Source of the DNA: Saccharicrinis sp963677345
GTDB taxonomy: Bacteria; Bacteroidota; Bacteroidia; Bacteroidales; Marinilabiliaceae
Direction of reading: 5' to 3'
DNA: 64,000 nt
Assembly (NCBI GenBank): GCA_963677345.2
Contig: CAXXLC010000024.1
Location: forward strand, 1 to 64,000
Shown here: one piece after another, positions 45,712 through 54,208 of the stretch
Layout: every line of letters begins with the position of its first letter
Numbering within the stretch: the stretch's first letter is position 1
The notes under the pieces: model-generated
What the model saw: the letters and a program-made list of their open reading frames with translations, nothing else
The model's database searches: none
What the model was told of the DNA's origin: nothing
Program-made: the position numbers and the translations under genes

Positions 45712-46443
45712 TTAGTTTAATAAGATATTAACTGATTCTATCTGTGCCTGGTACTGTAAATCCGTTAATTCAAGAAATTGATTTAATTTTTCTGTCTTAT
45801 TGATTTCATCTCCAAGTTCTTCATATGCACAAGCTTGCCAAAATAGTACAGAAGGTTCTTCTGGTTTGTATTTATTGGCTTCGTTTAAATAGAACAGTGC
45901 AGAATGAAGCTTTTTATCTGCCTTTTTATCTGCTTTGTTTGCTGAATAAAGCACTGAAGACTTGATGTTTTTAGCTTTTTCTATTTTTTTGATCGCATAT
46001 AAAATATTATCCTGAGCTAATGTTTCAAATGATTTAGTTAGGGGATTTACAAAGTGTACATAAATTTCTTTTTGCATCTCTACAGATTCTCCATTTACTT
46101 TTCCTGCTTTCCATAAGCCCGAAGTGCTTTTTATACAGTTTAAAACAGCATTGTCATTTGTTGTGCTTACAGAGTTGGTAATACTAAAGTCAGAGAGTGT
46201 TCCATCAGGATTGATGGTGAATAAAACTGTAACAATGCCTTCGTCTAAATAATCCTGCTCTTTAAGGTTGTTTTTAAGGTAATAGCATATTGGTGAACTG
46301 CCCTGGTCGCTTTCTGAATCAAAACCTATTTGTTGTCCAATGAATTTTGGCGATTCAACTGTGGTTTCTTTTAGTTGGGTGATTTGTGCAAAGGTTACTC
46401 CAGCCATAAGTAACATACCGAATAAAAATCCAAACTTTTTCAT
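45712..46443 (-). CDS. Secreted TonB_C-domain/TPR protein, copy C
   Basis: A 243-residue exported protein. A signal peptide (FLFGMLLMAGVTFA) is followed by a TonB C-terminal-like domain at about 55-135 (GIVTVLFTINPDGTLSDFSI, GLWKAGKVNGESVEM) and a TPR-like helical end (LFYLNEANKYKPEEPSVLFWQ). Unlike real TonB it has no N-terminal membrane anchor or Pro-rich linker, so energy transduction is doubtful. It is paralogous to the genes at 47468 and 53210. This copy has no LuxR gene behind it, but lies downstream of the B pair. Confidence 0.82.
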   Translation of the reverse strand: MKKFGFLFGMLLMAGVTFAQITQLKETTVESPKFIGQQIGFDSESDQGSSPICYYLKNNLKEQDYLDEGIVTVLFTINPDGTLSDFSITNSVSTTNDNAVLNCIKSTSGLWKAGKVNGESVEMQKEIYVHFVNPLTKSFETLAQDNILYAIKKIEKAKNIKSSVLYSANKADKKADKKLHSALFYLNEANKYKPEEPSVLFWQACAYEELGDEINKTEKLNQFLELTDLQYQAQIESVNILLN

Positions 46444-46704
46444 AACATATTGTATTTAGTAAAACATCTATTTTTGATGTATTTACACAAAAACATATTA
46501 CTTCGTTTAAACTAATGACAATGGATATTTATACCAGGGGAGTAAATTAATGACAATACAAACTTACTATTAGATTTTAATTTTGTCCATATACGGTATT
46601 GAACAACAAGGGTTTGTTGGTTGATTATCAAATAATAAATATGTACGCTTTTATAATTACATTAACAAAATTTAACACTTGTAAGTAGGTTGCTTAACAG
46701 TATC

Positions 46705-47334
46705 TTATGAATATGTATATGCAATGATTTCTGCTGTGTTACTTAGTTCTGATTTTACAAGCATATTTCGTCTATGCGTGTCAACGGTATTCTTGCTGAT
46801 CTTAAGAAGTGTCGCTATCTCAAGACTGCTTTTCCCTTTACTCAATAGATGAATGATTTCAAGTTCTCGTTGAGTGAATAAGTTTACTGCTTTAGGGTTA
46901 GTGACCTTGCTTTCCCTGCTTGAGGAATTGTAAATGTGTAAGGGAGTAATATCAGAAAAGAGGAATAATAAATGTAATTCGTTAGTGTTCTGTTGTAACT
47001 TATAAATGCAGGTTTGTTGCAGGATGTTAAGGTATTGATTTGAACTATGCTTTATTCTAAAGTTTATAGTTGCAAGACAGTCTAATAACCTTATGTTTTG
47101 TTTTGATTTGGTGATTTTGTTAAAGATGTTGACATATGTTTCAATTACAGCGTTTTGGTCTTTGGGTTGAATTAATTCAATAAAGTTTTGCAAAGAAATG
47201 TGTGAGCTGCAAATTCCCAGTATAACTGATGTGTTGGGTGAAAAATAAATTTCTTTACAAAGAGGTAGTTTAATTAAGCAATAAAACTGGTTGCTTAGGC
47301 ATAGCAGTTTATGGTTTTTGCTAAAATTTTTCAT
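46705..47334 (-). CDS. PAS-LuxR transcriptional regulator, copy B
   Basis: A 209-residue regulator from ATG 47334 (a GTG at 47400 gives 231). A degenerate PAS domain spans about 20-140. It is followed by a LuxR-type helix-turn-helix, FTQRELEIIHLLSKGKSSLEI and KISKNTVDTHRRNML, ending in the NTAEIIAY motif. It lies 133 bases after the TonB_C/TPR gene copy B on the same strand, so the two are likely linked. It is paralogous to the regulator at 52287. The sensed signal is unknown. Confidence 0.85.
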   Translation of the reverse strand: MKNFSKNHKLLCLSNQFYCLIKLPLCKEIYFSPNTSVILGICSSHISLQNFIELIQPKDQNAVIETYVNIFNKITKSKQNIRLLDCLATINFRIKHSSNQYLNILQQTCIYKLQQNTNELHLLFLFSDITPLHIYNSSSRESKVTNPKAVNLFTQRELEIIHLLSKGKSSLEIATLLKISKNTVDTHRRNMLVKSELSNTAEIIAYTYS

Positions 47335-47467
47335 GACTCTATTATTTGACGATAATGATATGAGTTTCGTTATTGAATAACCTGTGCTAAAAAGAGGCAC
47401 AGGTTACTAAGTGTTATTATTATCCTTATATTATAAATCGGTTTTTGTATTAATTCTGTTGAGATAA

Positions 47468-48187
47468 TTATTTTGTGCTGATTCTGATTGTTTCTGTACT
47501 TGCCATATAATTTGCATTGGTTAATTCGTTGAATCGATTCATCTTTTCTATACTTTTGATTTCATCACCAGCTTGTTTATAAATACAAGCCTGCCAAAAT
47601 ACAATGGATGCTTCTTGAGGCTGATATTTGTTTGCGATGTCCAGATAATTTATGGCACGATTTATTTTTTTTGCGGATTTTGATTCTGCTTGTTCCTGAG
47701 TCAAGGTAAACTTGTGTTTAAGATACATTGCCAGCTGATAATTTTTTAATCCTCTAACTAAGTTTTGATTGGCCATCTCCTCTAAGGAAGAGCCTGTAGG
47801 GTCAGTAAATTGAACATGAATTTCTTTTTCCATGGCAACAGGTTTTCCGTCAACTTTTCCAGGTGTCCATAATCCTGTTGATTTTTTTACACATTCAACG
47901 ACAGCATTATTTGTGACATCAGAAACTGGATTTGTTACAGTAATGTTAGAAACAGATCCATTTTCGTTAATAGTGAATAAAACAACCACAACTCCATGGT
48001 CAAATAAATTGTTTTGGATGTTGTTATTTACAAATTGATTTAGCATACTTGAATTACTGTTGTAATTTGTATTTTCTACTCCGTTAAATTGAGGAGGTGT
48101 TACTAATGTTTCTTTTAATTGATGTTGTTGTGCTAAAACTCCTATAGTAAGAAACAATAAACTGATAAGTAAGCTGGTTTTTCTCAT
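47468..48187 (-). CDS. Secreted TonB_C-domain/TPR protein, copy B
   Basis: A 239-residue paralogue of the proteins at 45712 and 53210. Signal peptide (LLISLLFLTIGVLAQ), TonB_C-like domain (GVVVVLFTINENGSVSNITV, GLWTPGKVDGKPVAMEKEI) and TPR-like C terminus (AINYLDIANKYQPQEASIVFWQ). The conserved opening QHQLKETLVTPPQFNGVEN is shared by all copies (QLKETTVESPKF in C, FDEVTVKAPKY in A). It precedes the PAS-LuxR gene copy B on the same strand. Extracytoplasmic, role unknown. Confidence 0.82.
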   Translation of the reverse strand: MRKTSLLISLLFLTIGVLAQQHQLKETLVTPPQFNGVENTNYNSNSSMLNQFVNNNIQNNLFDHGVVVVLFTINENGSVSNITVTNPVSDVTNNAVVECVKKSTGLWTPGKVDGKPVAMEKEIHVQFTDPTGSSLEEMANQNLVRGLKNYQLAMYLKHKFTLTQEQAESKSAKKINRAINYLDIANKYQPQEASIVFWQACIYKQAGDEIKSIEKMNRFNELTNANYMASTETIRISTK

Positions 48188-48520
48188 GGTATTGTATTTT
48201 ATATTAATAAATTAATTCGTCTTTCTTTATCTTGAAGTCTCAATATTCTGTTTTCTATGGCTAAGTATAGATGGAACTCTTAATAGATTATCATCTTTAA
48301 TAGCCAAAAAACTTTTATTATGGTTGTTTCATACGGTATATACATTAATTGTAGTATAAAAGTAATAACAGACCTGTAACTCGTCTATACCTATTAGTGA
48401 GTATGTAAGCTGTAAAGGTCAATCAATCAATAGGAAGTGATTTTTTTAATTTATTAAATTAACATATGTTAACAAATATGATGCGTCTGTTAAACAATAT
48501 ACTTATTTAGGCACCTACAT
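48188..48520. other. Gene-free stretch
   Basis: AT-rich region between the module-B promoter and the first group II intron remnant. No gene or strong structure seen. Confidence 0.55.
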
Positions 48521-49046
48521 CCGAAGTTCTTGAAAAAGTTTAAAAAGAAAGCAGTGCAAGTCCCGAGTGGGCGGCGGTAACGCTTCGCACCATTCGAACC
48601 ATTAGCAAGTGACATTTTTTGCTACTGCAAAAATGTAGTGGTTACCTGTGACGGTAGCAGTGAAGATTATTTGTGAGTGATTAACGCAGCAAATACCAAG
48701 GCAAATTAGCATTCGCTGATCTTCGGTTCCGGTACTGACGGACAGAATTGAAAATTACGAGTGTAAAAAAATATAAAACTTATTATGAGTAATGGGTGGT
48801 TGGGCTATTGCTCAGAGTCCTGTTTTAGGAACAACTATTATGGTTGAACGATTGGAAAAACGTGGGTACATCAGCTTATCCTCCGTGTATAACCAAATGA
48901 CCAGTAAGCTATTTCATAAAACCAACAGTCTTTTCCCCATGATGTAGAGAACCGGCGTATACTGCCTGTCCCGATATTATCGGGAAGACCAGTACGTACG
49001 GTGGTGAGAGGTTCTCCGGTAGGCTTTTAGCTTATCGGCGATCTAC
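48521..49046 (+). mobile_element. Group II intron remnant, copy 1
   Basis: Nearly identical over most of its length to copy 2 at 49.9-50.5 kb. It has a 5' domain I-like part (GTGCAAGTCCCGA, GACGGTAGCAGTGAAG), the C-terminal end of an intron-encoded reverse transcriptase, then a domain V-like sequence (GAACCGGCGTAT ... ACGTACGGTGGTGAGAGG) and a domain VI hairpin ending CTAC. The 5' end (GTGYG) is missing, the reverse transcriptase piece is frameshifted, and the domain V tip is replaced by a palindrome at 48969-48985 (arms TCCCGATA/TATCGGGA). It is a deletion derivative unable to make its own protein. Confidence 0.65.
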
Positions 49047-49075
49047 AATTGGCAACTGGGCTTTTTCTTTCAGTA

Positions 49076-49681
49076 CTATTTTTCTACAGATAGACTTAAT
49101 AAATCGAAATACATCATCCTTGTATTCAATTCTTCAGTCTCTTCTCTACCAATATATTCTTTCTCTTGCTTTTCAGTCGAAAATAGAAACTCAAAGTCAT
49201 TTTTCAAGTAGTAGTTTATTGCTTGGTCATTGTTATATGCGTCAACTACGATAAACCTACAACCGGTTTTATTTAAAGGGTCAATAAACCATGCCTTAAT
49301 AAAATCCATTAATTGAGAACCAATACCACTACTTTTGAATCTGGAATCAACTCCAAGTCGGCCAATTAATACAGCAGGATAACTTTTTCGCTGTTTATTT
49401 TGAGGTATTTCTTTATTTACTTTCTTTTTACGGCTATTTGGTAAATCATCTGCTTTCAAACTGTCATTTGAAACAGTGAACATACATACAATTGACTTTT
49501 TATTTTCATCAAGGACGAAAGCATAAGTCTTACCAAGCAAGTCATTTGAATATTTTATTGCATCTTGTTTGAAGAATTCATTTAAGTCAAGGTTGCTACA
49601 ATCAAAATTATCTAAATCTATTTTCTCAATATTTTCAGATAAAGAACCAAAAGAACAATCCTTAAACAAACTAATTGACAT
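49076..49681 (-). CDS. GNAT acetyltransferase, candidate toxin
   Basis: A 201-residue GNAT-fold protein. Motif A, where acetyl-CoA pyrophosphate binds, is VLIGRLGVDSRFKSSGIGSQ near residues 104-123. The pattern GRLGVD...GIG is like TacT/AtaT toxins that acetylate charged tRNA. A later NDQAINYYLKNDFEF segment is the usual GNAT helix-strand. It lies 5 bases downstream of a 49-codon ORF under one promoter, the gene order of type II toxin-antitoxin pairs. It is flanked on both sides by group II intron remnants. The toxin role is inferred. Confidence 0.8.
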   Translation of the reverse strand: MSISLFKDCSFGSLSENIEKIDLDNFDCSNLDLNEFFKQDAIKYSNDLLGKTYAFVLDENKKSIVCMFTVSNDSLKADDLPNSRKKKVNKEIPQNKQRKSYPAVLIGRLGVDSRFKSSGIGSQLMDFIKAWFIDPLNKTGCRFIVVDAYNNDQAINYYLKNDFEFLFSTEKQEKEYIGREETEELNTRMMYFDLLSLSVEK

Positions 49682-49686
49682 ACTTC

Positions 49687-49836
49687 TTATAGTGATTTTT
49701 TAAGAATCTTACGTGCAATATCAACCTGTTTAGAGAAGTCTTTTTTTGTTTCTTTCTCTACTTTCTTTGCCTTATCTAAAAATCGAGTTGCGCTCTCGCC
49801 TTTTAAAACTGGTGTTGATTTTATTTCTAATGCCAT
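49687..49836 (-). CDS. Small basic protein, candidate antitoxin
   Basis: A 49-residue protein (MALEIKSTPVLKGESATRF...) starting ATG 49836 and stopping 5 bases before the GNAT gene. It is Lys-rich with a predicted N-terminal beta strand (ALEIKSTPVL) and amphipathic helices, fitting a small DNA-binding or toxin-wrapping antitoxin. It is shorter than the usual DUF1778 antitoxins (about 90 residues), and no full ribbon-helix-helix is obvious. A promoter element stands directly upstream. The pair is compact and complete. Confidence 0.7.
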   Translation of the reverse strand: MALEIKSTPVLKGESATRFLDKAKKVEKETKKDFSKQVDIARKILKKSL

Positions 49837-49856
49837 AATCTACATATTTCTTTCTG

Positions 49857-49864
49857 CAAAGATA
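49857..49864 (-). promoter_or_regulatory. -7 element of the GNAT/antitoxin pair
   Basis: TATCTTTG on the minus strand matches TAnnTTTG and lies 20 bases ahead of the small ORF, predicting a very short leader. Confidence 0.5.
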
Positions 49865-49940
49865 TAAATAATACTTAGATAGCTTTTATTTTAAGCGATA
49901 ATGAATTTCTGCGTCAGGTGGGATTAGCCTTGTTGCCATT

Positions 49941-50524
49941 GTGTGTGCCCTGCATGAGCAGCAGTGCACACACACCCGAAGTTCTTGAAAAAGTTTAAAA
50001 AGAAAGCAGTGCAAATCCCGAATGGACGGAAGTAACGCTTCGAACCATTAGCAAGTGACATTTTTTGCTACTACAAAAACGTAGAGGTTACCTGTGACGG
50101 TAGCAGTGAAGATTATTTGTGAGTGATTAACGCAGCAAATACCAAGGCAAATTAGCATTCGCTGATCTTCGGTTCCGGTACTGACGGACAGAATTGAAAA
50201 TCACAAATGTCAAATAATACAAAACTTATTATGAGTAATGGGGGATGGGCTATTGCCCAGAGTCCTATTTTAGGAACAACTATTATGGTTGAACGATTGG
50301 AAAAACGTGGGTACATCAGCTTATCCTCTGTGTATAACCAAATGACCAGTAAGCTATTTCATAAAACCAACAGTCTTTTCCCCATGATGTAGAGAACCGG
50401 CGTATATGTTCCTCTATTTTGAAAGTCCAGTGGACTTTTTAAATCGAAGGAAGGAGAGAAGATCTCGTATGTAAGGTGGTGAGAGTTCGTCTCCACTTGG
50501 CTTTTTGCATAGTGGAGACGTTAC
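49941..50524 (+). mobile_element. Group II intron remnant, copy 2
   Basis: Begins GTGTGCCCTGCATGAGCAGC, matching the GUGYG 5' end of group II introns, and continues as copy 1. Both copies share the same internal deletion, joining the domain I-like region (to AGAATTGAAAAT) to the last 60 codons of an intron-encoded protein. Domain V-like sequence (GAACCGGCGTAT ... GGTGGTGAGAG) carries a different palindrome in its tip (50422-50438, arms AAAGTCC/GGACTTT). A domain VI hairpin (GTCTCCACT / AGTGGAGAC) ends near TTAC at 50524. No full reverse transcriptase is present. Confidence 0.65.
50207..50392 (+). pseudogene. C-terminal fragment of intron-encoded reverse transcriptase
   Basis: A 61-codon frame whose GGWAIAQSPILGTTIMVERL and KRGYISLSSVYNQM resemble the C terminus of group II intron reverse transcriptases. 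The polymerase and most of the maturase domain are absent. It sits exactly where domain IV would carry the ORF tail, just before the domain V-like sequence. The ATG is probably fortuitous. Confidence 0.5.
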
Positions 50525-50716
50525 TCAATTACCAGCTGAGGTTGTTATTTGGATTAATTATTTTGCGCATTTCTAATTATGAAAGATGATGATTATAAAA
50601 AGCTGTTGTGCAATGAATCGTAATGTTATAGGGGACTGTAAAATCCCGGGCTGTAAGCCCAACTCAATTCAGCCCATGGCAACGCCTTGGGAATAATAAT
50701 ACGTCGTGTTAATCTG

Positions 50717-50777
50717 CGTCCTGAAAGGACAGCTCAATGTATTCAACCAAACATTTTTGAGTTGTCCTTTCAGGACG
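50717..50777. repeat. Large inverted repeat (CGTCCTGAAAGGACA)
   Basis: Arms 50717-50737 and 50757-50777 pair almost perfectly (CGTCCTGAAAGGACA...CTCAA with TTGAG...TGTCCTTTCAGGACG) across about 20 bases. Each arm itself contains the short palindrome GTCCTGAAAGGAC. Such elements are typical of dispersed Bacteroidota repeats. Confidence 0.8.
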
Positions 50778-50826
50778 TGTATTTACCATGAAAATACTTT
50801 ATTGTCAGCAGGCAGCTCTCTTTGTT

Positions 50827-50959
50827 AGGCATAGCGTCTCGCTATGCCTTATAAATCAAGGCTTCCCGGCCTGAAAAGTATCTTTATTTACAAGCCCCCT
50901 CTAACTCCCCCAATTGGGGGAGAATTAAAAGCCCCTCTCATTCTCCCCAAAGGGGAGAA
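50827..50959. repeat. Cluster of three palindromes
   Basis: AGGCATAGCG-TCT-CGCTATGCCT (50827-50849), CTCCCCCAA/TTGGGGGAG (50905-50922) and TTCTCCCC-AAA-GGGGAGAA (50941-50959). Different sequences but the same hairpin form, as in dispersed repeat islands. Confidence 0.75.
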
Positions 50960-51336
50960 GCTGATTTACAGCTTGGGATTTTCTTTTACTAACGGAGTTA
51001 AAAAGATGCCAACTGAAGACTGTAGTAAACAAGTGAATACAGGGTAAATGAAAAGGTACGAGTTACAAACTCGTACCAGCATCTATTATTAGATTATTTA
51101 TTGCTTCGCAATGGGTTGATCCACTAATTTCGCTAATTTCACGAATTAGTATTGCTTCTCAATGATTTTACAGTCATCTAATTTTCGCTGATTATCACGA
51201 ATTCTTTATAAATGCGAATTGCAACGAATTACAACTAATTATCACGAATTATTATTTGCTGCGCAAATTGTTGCAACCTGAAATATTGTGGCCTAATGCC
51301 TAGGAGCTAAGAACTATGAACCAGGTACTACTATAT

Positions 51337-51387
51337 AGACACTGACAGGTTTAATTTACAGCTTGCTTACGAAACGCTGTCAGGTCT
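51337..51387. repeat. Degenerate RAYT-type REP
   Basis: ACTGACAGGTTT and GCTGTCAGGTCT face each other across about 20 bases, a diverged copy of the AGACCTGACAGGTTT hairpins found near the RAYT gene. Confidence 0.65.
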
Positions 51388-51808
51388 TTCATCAATTCAT
51401 CAAATTAACAACTCGACAGCTAATTCATCCCTAATCTTTAATCAGCTAAGAACTAAGTACCAGGAACTAGGAACTAACATCTACAAGCGACTCTGCTGTT
51501 ACCATTTTCACATTAACATAATGGCTGGTAAAATTGTAAGTTATTGTTGTTAGCAGCGCAAATACCTCTGACTCAGCTTCGGGTCTGCTCTGACCCTTCT
51601 CCTAGCCATCTCCGGTTTAAATCTGGACCACGTTCGCAATTCCACGCATATTCAATGCAGGTTTTACGCAGGTTCTTCGCACTTCTATGGCAATAAACCT
51701 GCGATAAACCTGTGTTGCCCCTGTGTAAAAAGGCGAACGTGGTCTATAGATGGTCCATAGTCAATCCGAAGCAGGTGCATTGATAGTGTATACAGTATGC
51801 ATAGCTTA

Positions 51809-51871
51809 TGCGAAGCCGATGCGAAGAAATGCGAAGAAGGTGCGAAGGAATGCGAATCATATGCGAAGAAC
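51809..51871. repeat. TGCGAA tandem repeats at helical period
   Basis: TGCGAA (mostly TGCGAAG) occurs at 51809, 51820, 51830, 51841, 51851 and 51862, alternating steps of 11 and 10 bases and so a mean of 10.6 bp, near one helical turn. The 21-bp dimer keeps reading frames open, which explains spurious ORFs on both strands here. Confidence 0.8.
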
Positions 51872-52126
51872 TTGCACAAAAAGTACGAAAAACATCAAAA
51901 TCGGAATCGAAAATGGCCCATTTTGCCCAAAAATGGAATCGAAAACAGGCATTTTTGACCAAAAATGGAATTTTGAGCCATTTAGGGGGTCAAAACAAAA
52001 CAGGATAGAAATTGATATTTTTTACACAACGCTGTCTATTAGGTTTTTACAACCCCAAAAAGTAACAGGAAAATAACTGTTATTTTTTAGTCCACTACTT
52101 TGATCTAATTTAGCATTAAACAATTA

Positions 52127-52245
52127 GTCGAAAGTCAAAAGTCAAAAGTCAAAAGTTTATAAAGTTCGTAAAGTTAAAAGTTTGTAAAGTGATTTTTTTC
52201 TTACAGAGATAAAATTTACCAAACTGAGAGCTAAGAAGCTGAGAG
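52127..52245. repeat. AAAGTC/AAAGTT simple repeats
   Basis: GTCAAAA is repeated three times from 52134, then variants of AAAGTTTATAAAGTTCGTAA. Two copies of CTGAGAGCT follow at 52224 and 52239. No gene. Confidence 0.7.
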
Positions 52246-52286
52246 CTGCAGACTAAAAATACATCATAATATTTCAAACATATAAA

Positions 52287-53063
52287 TTATTCGTCAATAA
52301 GGTTGTTAGAAATGGAATAAGCAATTAATTCTGCTGTATTACAAAGATGTGATTTTGAAAGCATTTTACGACGGTGCGTATCAACAGTATGTTTACTTAT
52401 ATTAAGAATATCGCCAATTTCAGAGCTGCTTTTCCCTAAAGTCAATAGGGAAAGAATTTCTTTTTCTCTTTTTGTAAATAGTGATGAAAATTGTTTTAGC
52501 TCAGTATCAGGGAAAGAGAAATCTGTGGTGTCACCTATGTTTGTATAATTAAATTCAATTTTTAAACTTTCTTTTATGTGTGTTATATCTGTATTTAAAG
52601 AAAGCGTTTGAAATGATTTATTGCTTTCGTTTTTTTTATATAAACAGTTTTGATTCAGAAGTCTGATATAATGCCCTTCTTTATGTTTTATCCTGAAATC
52701 CATTGATGTGATACTTTTAAAAGGTTCCAGTTTATCTATTTTTTGAATAACAAATTCGCACATTTTTTTTGTTGCTAATAAAACAACAGGATAGTCTTCG
52801 GGGTGTATCAGGCTGTAAAGTTTTTTTAATGTTAATTCTTCGGGTTTAAACCCCAGGATATTTTTGATGTTTTCGGAAACAAAATAAAGTTGAAATTGCG
52901 GAAACTGAATGATGTGATAATACTGGTTGTTTAAACAGATTAAATTGTGCAGTTCCCGGATGTCAGGAACTTTGTTTTTTAATATAGGATTATGGTTGTT
53001 TACACCCGAAAGTTCCCTTACCAGGTGTACCAAATCATTAAACGAAAAATCATATTCATGCAT
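52287..53063 (-). CDS. PAS-LuxR transcriptional regulator, copy A
   Basis: A 258-residue regulator, paralogous to the one at 46705. The PAS-like domain spans about 45-170 (ICLNNQYYHIIQFPQF, IKNILGFKPEELTLKKLYS, MDFRIKHKEGHYIRLLNQ). A LuxR helix-turn-helix at about 195-250 has FTKREKEILSLLTLGKSSSEI, shown by its helix, and ISKHTVDTHRRKML. There is no receiver domain, so it is not a classic response regulator. It lies 146 bases after TonB_C/TPR copy A on the same strand. Confidence 0.88.
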   Translation of the reverse strand: MHEYDFSFNDLVHLVRELSGVNNHNPILKNKVPDIRELHNLICLNNQYYHIIQFPQFQLYFVSENIKNILGFKPEELTLKKLYSLIHPEDYPVVLLATKKMCEFVIQKIDKLEPFKSITSMDFRIKHKEGHYIRLLNQNCLYKKNESNKSFQTLSLNTDITHIKESLKIEFNYTNIGDTTDFSFPDTELKQFSSLFTKREKEILSLLTLGKSSSEIGDILNISKHTVDTHRRKMLSKSHLCNTAELIAYSISNNLIDE

Positions 53064-53144
53064 AGTATTCCTTAAAAGCTAAAGTTAATTAAAGAATAGG
53101 TCAATAGTCAATTGTTTTATGACTTTTTTGCAAGTTTACATCAA

Positions 53145-53171
53145 ATAAAAATCCGGTATTGTCACCGGATT
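53145..53171 (-). terminator. Terminator of TonB_C/TPR copy A
   Basis: AATCCGGT / ACCGGATT stem with a 6-base loop, followed on the minus strand by TTTTTATTTG. It separates copy A from its LuxR gene, so the regulator may have its own promoter or depend on read-through. Confidence 0.75.
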
Positions 53172-53209
53172 CTCTATGGTATTTTATCTGATTGCAATCG
53201 TATGTAAAT

Positions 53210-53950
53210 CTATATAAACACATTAACTACCTCAAATGCTCCATATTGAGTGCTGCCAACAGCTTCGTAAAATTCTAATAATTTAATATCTTTCATTAAA
53301 TCATCATCCAACTTTTCATAAGTTCTGGCTTGCCAAAATAGTATTTGGGCTTCACCCGGACGCATTCTTTCTGCCTCATTAAATTTGTTCAATGCAGAAT
53401 GATATTTTCTGTCTGATCTTTTTATTCTTGTTTCCTGGCTTAGGAAAAGATCGCTTTCACATTGTTCTCCTTTCATAAATTTTTTGATTCCTCTTTGAGA
53501 ATAATAGATAGCCTGTTCGTTTAATGAAGGATTATCTTCCCTTGTGAAAGCAATGACTACTCTTTTTTCCATTTCTACAGGAATTCCATCTTTTTGACCT
53601 GGCATCCAGGTTCCTGATGTAGATTTTAAACTTGCAATAACTTCATAATCATTCAAATCAGATACTGAATTTTGAACAATGAAATTATCAAGACTTCCAT
53701 CAGTCTTTACTGTAAAGTCGATCACTACTGTTCCTTCTTGAAATTGATATTCAGAATCATCAGCTTTAATGGATAAGTCGGCTTGAAGAAATTTGTTAAT
53801 GGGATTTACAATACCGTGTGTATTCTCTACACCGTAAATATGGCCAACATACTTAGGTGCTTTTACGGTTACCTCATCAAAATTGTATACCTGAGCTACA
53901 CTCAGTAATGAGATAACAATCATAACGAAAAACATTAGAACCCTTTTCAT
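53210..53950 (-). CDS. Secreted TonB_C-domain/TPR protein, copy A
   Basis: A 246-residue paralogue of copies B and C. Signal peptide (MFFVMIVISLLSVAQ), TonB_C-like domain (GTVVIDFTVKTDGSLDNFIV, GTWMPGQKDGIPVEMEKRV), TPR-like end (ALNKFNEAERMRPGEAQILFWQ). All three proteins share the sentence-like order of signal peptide, TonB_C, Lys-rich linker, single TPR. It is followed by PAS-LuxR copy A. Likely periplasmic, function unknown. Confidence 0.82.
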   Translation of the reverse strand: MKRVLMFFVMIVISLLSVAQVYNFDEVTVKAPKYVGHIYGVENTHGIVNPINKFLQADLSIKADDSEYQFQEGTVVIDFTVKTDGSLDNFIVQNSVSDLNDYEVIASLKSTSGTWMPGQKDGIPVEMEKRVVIAFTREDNPSLNEQAIYYSQRGIKKFMKGEQCESDLFLSQETRIKRSDRKYHSALNKFNEAERMRPGEAQILFWQARTYEKLDDDLMKDIKLLEFYEAVGSTQYGAFEVVNVFI

Positions 53951-54208
53951 AATTACGTGCGTTTTATTAACTTAAGATTAGGGTCGTCAATGCAACGACT
54001 CTCAGATTATAAAAGAAATCTTTTTTGCCCATTTAGATTTCTAGTTTTAAGAACATGATAATTTAAACAACAAGGCTAAGTTATTAAAGAGCTATGCTTT
54101 TGTCTATACTCATGATTGAGTAATGTGAATTGTTTGGTAATAAAGAATTCTTGTTTTTTTATAGTAAAAAGAGCTGTTTTAGTATTTATGATAGTAAAGT
54201 ATTTAGTA

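Larger units (their letters stand above)
50525..52286. other. Repeat-rich gene-free island
   Basis: About 1.76 kb without a supportable gene. It is assembled from several unrelated palindromic and tandem repeat families, listed separately. Between them are near-duplicate phrases such as CTAAGAACTA / CCAGGAACTAGGAACTA (51307-51320, 51450-51480) and ACGAATTA repeats (51130-51250). Open frames at 51685-52076 are artefacts of one tandem repeat. Confidence 0.7.

Noticed and set aside
51685..52076. Overlapping open frames on both strands
   Set aside because: Created by TGCGAA repeats at a 21-bp dimer period. Residue content is repetitive and no gene signals are present.
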